From contig DVLY01000075.1 of NCBI GenBank assembly GCA_018715295.1, positions 1 through 10,831 on the forward strand: a stretch of 10,831 bases of DNA, written 5' to 3'. The notes under the pieces were generated by a model. That model saw only the letters and a program-made list of their open reading frames with translations. It had not been told where the DNA came from and ran no database searches. Below are positions 6,445 to 10,831 of the stretch, in pieces. The position numbers and the translations under genes were made by a program. This stretch comes from Candidatus Merdimorpha stercoravium (lineage in GTDB: Bacteria > Bacteroidota > Bacteroidia > Flavobacteriales > UBA1820). Within the stretch, counting starts at the first letter, position 1; every line of letters starts with the position of its first letter.

Positions 6445-7263
6445 CTACCGGGCCGGATACGCCGTCATCTTCTGTCCCGGACGGTCGGTGAGCACCCGCC
6501 AGTATTCGGGGTGGGCCAGCACTTCGGTGTAGTCCATCCGGCGACCGTCGACCCAGATGTCCCGCCGCACCAGACGGAAACCATGGCTGTAATCCACATA
6601 ATGGAAGATATGCCCGGTATAGACCGGTTGGATGGGTTTTCCGTCGAGGGTGTGCCAGCCGTAGAGGGCGATCCGGTTGGGTTTGCCTTCGAGGGCGGCG
6701 GTGAGCACCACGTCCTTTTTATGCCCGGCGATGAGCCCCTTGCGCCCTTTCCGCTGACCTTCGATGATGTAATTGTGCACCACGAACGTACGGAAACTCT
6801 CGCGCTCGCACATCATCGGCATCGGTTCCAATTTTACCCGAGCGGCGCGGTACACCTGGTCGCAGATGGTAGGGGTCGACAGGAAACACCCCAGCAGATC
6901 GGCGATCCGCTGCGCTGCGCGGGGCGTAAGGGGAAGGCGGAGAAAATCCTCGTCCGTGCCCACGCACAGGTAGTCCGGCGCCACGTAATAATGCGCCTTG
7001 ACCGTCCGCCCGTCCGAGGTAACGATCCGGGTGTCCACCCGCTGGAAATGGCGCATGAAGCGCGGAAAATCCCCGGCCGCATACCACCGAACGGCCATCG
7101 AATCGCGCTGGGAGTAAGTCAGCGAGTCGGCCTGCGCCCGAAAAAGCGCCGCGCCCCGCTCAGGAGCGGGAAGTCCTTGTCCTACGGTCGCCCGGGTAGC
7201 CGTGCACGAAGCCAGCACCAGCGACAACACCACGGCGACGGCGAGTCCTGTCTTTCTCATCAT
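6445..7263 (-). CDS. Lipoprotein of unrecognised function with His/Asp-rich C-terminal half
   Basis: A 272-residue protein with a clear lipoprotein signal: MMRKTG, a hydrophobic core, then VLASC with C20 as the lipidated cysteine. The residues after C20 (TATRATVG) lack the acidic or K/Q-rich surface-export signal known in some Bacteroidota, so it probably faces the periplasm. The mature part starts with a polar region (SLTYSQRDSMAVRWYAAGD, 47-65), followed by a segment with LLGCFLSTPTICDQVY (123-138). The second half has motifs that look like a conserved site: VVHNYIIEGQ (161-170), AGHKKDVV (179-186), YGWH (201-204) and GHIFHYVDYSHGFRLV (217-232). I have a loose memory of similar proteins elsewhere but cannot name the family, and give no function. 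ATGs at 7263 and 7260 are adjacent; either gives a workable signal. It is divergent from uvrB. Confidence 0.85.
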   Translation of the reverse strand: MMRKTGLAVAVVLSLVLASCTATRATVGQGLPAPERGAALFRAQADSLTYSQRDSMAVRWYAAGDFPRFMRHFQRVDTRIVTSDGRTVKAHYYVAPDYLCVGTDEDFLRLPLTPRAAQRIADLLGCFLSTPTICDQVYRAARVKLEPMPMMCERESFRTFVVHNYIIEGQRKGRKGLIAGHKKDVVLTAALEGKPNRIALYGWHTLDGKPIQPVYTGHIFHYVDYSHGFRLVRRDIWVDGRRMDYTEVLAHPEYWRVLTDRPGQKMTAYPAR

Positions 7264-7284
7264 GGTTTTCCCTGTTTTTTCGGG

Positions 7285-7292
7285 TAAAAGTA
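7285..7292 (-). promoter_or_regulatory. Possible -7 promoter box for the lipoprotein gene
   Basis: On the minus strand this reads TACTTTTA, one base away from TAnnTTTG. It lies about 21 bases before the ATG, a spacing close to that of the better box upstream of the ZIP gene. No convincing -33 element is seen. Confidence 0.3.
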
Positions 7293-7458
7293 CGGAATTA
7301 TCCCGCAGAAAACGAAAAAAAGCGCTTTTTCTTCCGTCCGTCCCTTTCCTGCCCCGCTCCACCGGAAGCAGCCTCATTCCCTCGCTCTCGGGACAGAGAA
7401 GCCCCTTTCCGGAGGAAAAAACATCCGTCAGCGGGAAGGTTTTCTGTCCGCTTTTTCG

Positions 7459-7466
7459 TATCTTTA
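7459..7466 (+). promoter_or_regulatory. Possible -7 promoter box for uvrB
   Basis: TATCTTTA differs from the Bacteroidota consensus TAnnTTTG only in the last base. A T-rich patch lies upstream, but no TTTG sits at the usual distance of about 19-21 bases. It would give uvrB a leader of about 65-70 bases. Confidence 0.4.
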
Positions 7467-7535
7467 CTATTTCTCCCCGCGTTGCGTGCTATCCCAAGCA
7501 AACGAAAGGCGGGGAAAAAACATCAGACGCTTACC

Positions 7536-9560
7536 ATGCAATTCAAACTCACCAGCGACTACCGTCCTACCGGCGACCAACCGGAAGCCATCCGCCAGCT
7601 CACCCAAGGGATCGAAAGCGGTCTTACGGCCCAGACCCTGCTGGGGGTAACCGGCTCGGGAAAGACTTTCACCATAGCCAACGTCATCCAGAACACCGGA
7701 CGCCCTACCCTCGTGCTGGCACACAACAAGACCCTGGCCGCCCAACTCTACTCGGAGTTCAAAGGATTTTTCCCGGAAAACGCCGTCGAATACTTCGTTT
7801 CGTATTACGACTACTACCAGCCCGAGGCTTACATCCCTTCGACCGGCACCTACATCGAAAAAGACCTCTCGATCAACGAAGACATCGAAAAGCTCCGCCT
7901 CTCGGCCGTGTCGTCGCTGCTCTCCTCGCGCCGGGACGTGATCGTGGTGGCTTCCGTGTCGTGCCTCTACGGGATCGGCAACCCTTACGAGTTTGAAAAG
8001 AGCGTCATCGACCTCGAAGTGGGACAGCGCATCCCCCGCACCCGTTTCCTGCACCAACTCACCGAAGGACTATACAGCCGCACCACGGGCGATTTCGCCC
8101 GGGGAAATTTCCGGGTCAAAGGCGACACGGTGGATGTCTTTCCCGCGTATTCCGATACTTCGGTGCGCATCCACTTCTTCGGCGACCGCATCGAGGAGAT
8201 CGAGGGCACAGATCCCACGACCAACGCTCACCTGACCCAGTACGACCACCTGCGCATCTACCCGGCCAACATCTTCGTAACCGGGAAAGACCGCCTGAAA
8301 AACGCCATCCACCAGATCGAGATCGACCTGGGAGAGCGCGTGGAATACTTCAACGCCGCCGGCCAGTTTCTGGAGGCAAAACGGCTAAAGGAGCGTACCG
8401 AGTTCGACCTGGAAATGATCCGCGAGTTGGGATACTGCTCCGGCATCGAGAACTACTCCCGATACCTGGACGGCCGGGAACCGGGCAGCCGACCGTTTTG
8501 CCTGCTGGACTATTTCCCCAAGGATTTTCTGATGGTGATCGACGAGAGCCACGTAACCGTCCCGCAGGTGCAGGCCATGTACGGGGGCGACCGCAGCCGC
8601 AAGACCACCCTGGTGGAGTACGGATTCCGCTTGCCGGCAGCCATCGACAACCGCCCGCTCAAATTCGAGGAATTCGAGGCCATGCAGCACCAGACCATCT
8701 ACGTGTCGGCTACTCCGGCCGACTACGAACTGGAAAAATCGGGCGGAGTATATGTGGAACAGGTCATCCGGCCCACCGGCCTGCTGGACCCCGAGATCGA
8801 AGTGCGCCCGACGAAAAACCAGATCGACGACCTGCTGGAAGAGATCCATCGCCGGGAAGAACTGGACGAACGCGTGCTGGTCACCACCCTGACCAAACGC
8901 ATGGCCGAAGAACTGGCCAAATACCTGGCCCGGGTGGGGGTGCGCTGCCGTTACATCCACTCGGATGTCGATACGCTGGAGCGGGTACAGATCATGCAGG
9001 ACCTGCGCGAGGGACGTTTCGACGTGCTGATCGGGGTCAATCTGCTGCGCGAGGGACTCGACCTGCCGGAAGTATCGCTGGTGGCCATTCTCGATGCGGA
9101 CAAGGAAGGCTTTCTCCGCTCGCACCGCTCGCTCACCCAGACCATCGGCCGGGCCGCCCGCCATGTAAACGGAAAAGCGATCCTCTACGGCGACAAGATC
9201 ACCGACTCCATGCGGCAGACGATCGACGAAACGGCGCGCCGCCGCCGCATTCAGCAGCAATACAACCGGGATCACGGCATCACGCCCCGCCCCATCCAAA
9301 AAGCGATCAACCTCAACTCCCTGCTGGCCAAAGCCTCCGAAAGTCCCCAGGGAGCGGCCGAACTGGTGCGCCTGTCGAAAGAAAACGGCATCAGCGCCCA
9401 GGCTGCCGACGAAAAATTCCTCTCGGGTGCGGAGCTGAAAAAACGCATCGACTCCGCCCGGCGCGAGATGGAAAAAGCGGCCAAAAATCTGGATTTTATC
9501 TCGGCGGCTGCTTGGCGGGACGAGATGGAGCGTCTGAAGGCTCTGTCGGCCGAAAAGTAA
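7536..9560 (+). CDS. uvrB: Excinuclease ABC subunit B
   Basis: Damage-verifying subunit of nucleotide-excision repair: UvrA loads it, it opens the DNA strands around the lesion, and it recruits UvrC. The 674 residues are standard length, and all landmarks are intact. Walker A is GVTGSGKT with K43; the beta-hairpin that inserts between the strands begins YYDYYQPEAY (90-99); the DEAD-like box is DESH (336-339); SATPADYE is at 391-398; the last helicase motif is QTIGRAARHVNG (535-546); and the C-terminal UVR motif that binds UvrC runs about 632-668. The ATG at 7536 is chosen because MQFKLTSDYRPTGDQP is where UvrB proteins begin; an in-frame ATG 18 codons earlier adds a basic leader with no family match. 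No Shine-Dalgarno sequence is near, as is common in this phylum. Its last 65 bases overlap a convergent gene. Confidence 0.98.
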   Translation: MQFKLTSDYRPTGDQPEAIRQLTQGIESGLTAQTLLGVTGSGKTFTIANVIQNTGRPTLVLAHNKTLAAQLYSEFKGFFPENAVEYFVSYYDYYQPEAYIPSTGTYIEKDLSINEDIEKLRLSAVSSLLSSRRDVIVVASVSCLYGIGNPYEFEKSVIDLEVGQRIPRTRFLHQLTEGLYSRTTGDFARGNFRVKGDTVDVFPAYSDTSVRIHFFGDRIEEIEGTDPTTNAHLTQYDHLRIYPANIFVTGKDRLKNAIHQIEIDLGERVEYFNAAGQFLEAKRLKERTEFDLEMIRELGYCSGIENYSRYLDGREPGSRPFCLLDYFPKDFLMVIDESHVTVPQVQAMYGGDRSRKTTLVEYGFRLPAAIDNRPLKFEEFEAMQHQTIYVSATPADYELEKSGGVYVEQVIRPTGLLDPEIEVRPTKNQIDDLLEEIHRREELDERVLVTTLTKRMAEELAKYLARVGVRCRYIHSDVDTLERVQIMQDLREGRFDVLIGVNLLREGLDLPEVSLVAILDADKEGFLRSHRSLTQTIGRAARHVNGKAILYGDKITDSMRQTIDETARRRRIQQQYNRDHGITPRPIQKAINLNSLLAKASESPQGAAELVRLSKENGISAQAADEKFLSGAELKKRIDSARREMEKAAKNLDFISAAAWRDEMERLKALSAEK

Positions 9561-9924
9561 CGGGCGATTCGTCCAACTCCACCAGACGCCGCTGCCAACG
9601 CGCCCAGGCATCGCCCCGGGTAACCGTCATGCAGGCCTGCAGGGAACGCTCCAACACACGGCGTTCCTCCTCCCTGCGCCCGGTGTGCGCGAGCAGTTCC
9701 TGCACCCGATCGGTCAGGAAGACGATCCGGGAGGTACGCCTTATCCGCCCCTCCAGTTCCGTATCCAGCAGGCTCCGATAAAGCGCAAGGGCTTTTTCCC
9801 GATCCCCGCTTTCCTCCAGGTGTTGCGCCTGGAGTACCGCACGGCGGTAGGACTCCTCCATGCGGCGCCCCAGCCAAACGATTCCCCCTGCGATCAAAAG
9901 GACTACCAACAGATACGTTCCCAT
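9496..9924 (-). CDS. Small membrane-anchored protein with a TPR-like helical pair
   Basis: A 142-residue product of unrecognised family. It opens with one hydrophobic helix (residues 2-18, TYLLVVLLIAGGIVWLG) and then basic GRRMEESYRR, giving an N-terminal anchor. After it, AVLQAQHLEESGDREKALALYRSLL, split over residues 29-53, has the small/large residue spacing of a TPR helix pair, and more charged helices continue to about 117. The C-terminal 25 residues are rich in Pro, Ser and Arg. That tail is encoded opposite the UVR-motif codons of uvrB, since the two genes overlap tail to tail by 65 bases. The gene follows the ZIP transporter by 40 bases on the same strand and is probably co-transcribed. 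The start has AAGGAG 17 bases upstream, too far to be ideal, and GGAAAAG just before the ATG. The hydrophobic anchor and fit to the otherwise empty 9561-9924 support a real gene. Confidence 0.65.
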   Translation of the reverse strand: MGTYLLVVLLIAGGIVWLGRRMEESYRRAVLQAQHLEESGDREKALALYRSLLDTELEGRIRRTSRIVFLTDRVQELLAHTGRREEERRVLERSLQACMTVTRGDAWARWQRRLVELDESPVTFRPTEPSDAPSRPAKQPPR

Positions 9925-9964
9925 CTTTTCCGCTCGCGTTTTCTCCTTAACTTTTCCCTTTGTT

Positions 9965-10729
9965 TTACAAGGCTATCCAGGCGGCAGCCGCAAAACCCAG
10001 GGCGATCACCCCGAGTTTGCGCAAACGGCCGTGGAAGCCTATCTGACAGTCGGACATCATCACCGAAGAGACGTGGAGCAGGATGCCCACCACAACGGCC
10101 AGTGCAGCGTAGTAATACCGGTGGATAAATGCCCAATGCGCTCCGGCCAGTATGCCCAAGGGTCCGGAGAGCGCGAACAAAATCATGAGCAGCCATGCCC
10201 TCGTGCGGCTTTTGACCGTACGCAGCAACAGCATGTACAACACGATGGCCATCGGGATGGTATGAAGTGCGATGCTGACCAGCAGCGGGGAGAGGCTTCC
10301 CTCCCCGGCGACTTCGTGCAGGTGTCCATGCCCGTGTGCGTCGCCGGCTACGATGGGAGTCGATTCGAGAAAGGTATGCAGGAACAGGCTGACGAACATC
10401 CCGATGGTCAGCGACCCGTCCGTTGCATGCGCACGGTCTTCCCCGTGACCCGCGCTCCGGGAATGCGTATGTCCGTGGTCGATGCCCCGGGAGAAAAACT
10501 CCAAAACGGTCTGCAGGAGCAGCCCCGCCAGCACGCAGCCTCCTACCCACGCGGCGGAGTACGTGCCGCTGTACGCTTCGGGCAGCATGTGAAACACGAT
10601 GACGCCCAACACAAAGGCTCCTGTAAATCCGGATACAGCCTCCATCACGCCCGGGGTCAGTCTCCCCCGGGCCAAATCCACCATCGCTACAGGCAGCAGT
10701 ACCGCCAGGAACAAAACGAGATAATCCAT
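9965..10729 (-). CDS. ZIP-family divalent metal transporter
   Basis: A 254-residue membrane protein with about seven to eight hydrophobic helices, the ZIP family layout for uptake of zinc, iron or other divalent cations into the cytoplasm. FHMLPEAY (46-53) matches the conserved 'LPEA' of the second helix. A His-rich loop, DHGHTHSRSAGHGEDRAHA (84-102), lies before the metal-site helices, and a second cluster, GDAHGHGHLHE (129-139), sits between them. LHTFLESTP (117-125) corresponds to the first metal-site helix and keeps His and Glu; LHTIPMAIV (155-163) corresponds to the second, where many ZIPs have HExPHE, so the His and Pro remain but the acidic or second His ligands do not. The ATG at 10727-10729 follows GAGAAAGG directly. 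The longer frame, 32 codons upstream, would cross the promoter box and is rejected. The substrate metal cannot be told. Confidence 0.88.
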   Translation of the reverse strand: MDYLVLFLAVLLPVAMVDLARGRLTPGVMEAVSGFTGAFVLGVIVFHMLPEAYSGTYSAAWVGGCVLAGLLLQTVLEFFSRGIDHGHTHSRSAGHGEDRAHATDGSLTIGMFVSLFLHTFLESTPIVAGDAHGHGHLHEVAGEGSLSPLLVSIALHTIPMAIVLYMLLLRTVKSRTRAWLLMILFALSGPLGILAGAHWAFIHRYYYAALAVVVGILLHVSSVMMSDCQIGFHGRLRKLGVIALGFAAAAWIAL

Positions 10730-10753
10730 CCTTTCTCTTGCTTTCAGTCGGGA

Positions 10754-10761
10754 CAAAGGTA
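10754..10761 (-). promoter_or_regulatory. -7 promoter box for the ZIP transporter gene
   Basis: On the minus strand this reads TACCTTTG, an exact match to the Bacteroidota -7 consensus TAnnTTTG. It lies 24 bases before the ATG, so the leader would be short. A TATTG lies upstream but at about 14 bases, less than the usual spacing for a -33 element. This is the best promoter candidate in the window. Confidence 0.5.
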
Positions 10762-10831
10762 ACCAATTATCCGCGCAATATCCCCCTCCGCGAGAAATGC
10801 TTCGCAAAGGTTTCTTCCTTCGCACGGGACT

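Larger units (their letters stand above)
7264..7535. promoter_or_regulatory. Divergent intergenic region between lipoprotein gene and uvrB
   Basis: These 272 bases carry no gene I can support. They hold a candidate -7 box for each side, a 14-base perfect palindrome AAAAAGCGCTTTTT (7317-7330), and two copies of GGAAAAAACATC (7414-7425 and 7513-7524), the second ending 11 bases before the uvrB start codon. Nothing matches a LexA-type operator that I recognise. Confidence 0.6.

Noticed and set aside
3947..6532. An 861-codon plus-strand open frame antisense to tgt and lysA.
   Set aside because: It is in exact codon register with both real genes, so it can only be stopped where they use TTA, CTA or TCA codons, which are rare in this GC-rich sequence. 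The translation is low in family-like features and rich in Arg, His, Val and Asp.
7264..7535. A LexA/SOS operator for uvrB.
   Set aside because: No sequence like a known LexA box is visible, and the SOS operator of this lineage is not known to me.
8385..9611. A 408-codon minus-strand frame opposite uvrB.
   Set aside because: uvrB is unmistakable on the other strand, and the antisense product has the same His/Val/Asp-rich composition as the other shadows.

Overview
The window looks like ordinary chromosome from a fairly GC-rich member of the Bacteroidota, most likely a Bacteroidales species of the Alistipes/Rikenellaceae type. The phylum rests on three things: diverged Nth, Tgt and LysA sequences that resemble the Bacteroidota forms I remember, promoter-like boxes close to the Bacteroidota -7 consensus TAnnTTTG, and weak or absent Shine-Dalgarno sequences. 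The genus is a guess from base composition. There are no rRNA or tRNA genes, insertion sequences, CRISPR arrays, phage genes or attachment sites that I can see.

Layout. Positions 3-488 hold the 3' part of an unrecognised plus-strand gene that is less GC-rich than its neighbours. It converges on a long minus-strand run which, in transcription order, is lysA (6271-5045), tgt (4966-3836), lptF/lptG-type permease (3839-2742), EamA transporter (2755-1820), smpB (1766-1299) and nth (1277-645). tgt and the permease overlap as ATGA, the permease and the transporter overlap by 14 bases, and the other gaps are 21 to 78 bases, so the six genes could be one operon. Upstream of lysA, also on the minus strand, is a lipoprotein of unrecognised function (7263-6445). 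A 272-base divergent region separates it from plus-strand uvrB (7536-9560). At the right, a ZIP-family metal transporter (10729-9965) and a small membrane-anchored, TPR-like protein (9924-9496) run on the minus strand. The small gene's 3' end overlaps the 3' end of uvrB by 65 bases.

Functions. The run covers lysine and peptidoglycan precursor synthesis (LysA), queuosine tRNA modification (Tgt), lipopolysaccharide export (LptF/G), small-molecule transport (EamA), ribosome rescue (SmpB) and base-excision repair (Nth); uvrB adds nucleotide-excision repair. These are housekeeping jobs with no single shared pathway.

No undescribed multi-gene system is evident. The best points for a second look are two core enzymes that lack their textbook metal-binding cysteines (Nth without the [4Fe-4S] ligands, Tgt without the zinc cysteines), the lipoprotein with a conserved-looking His/Asp-rich C-terminal half, the ZIP transporter with an altered metal-site motif, the tail-to-tail uvrB overlap, and an intrinsic-terminator-like hairpin pointing against the direction of transcription between tgt and lysA.
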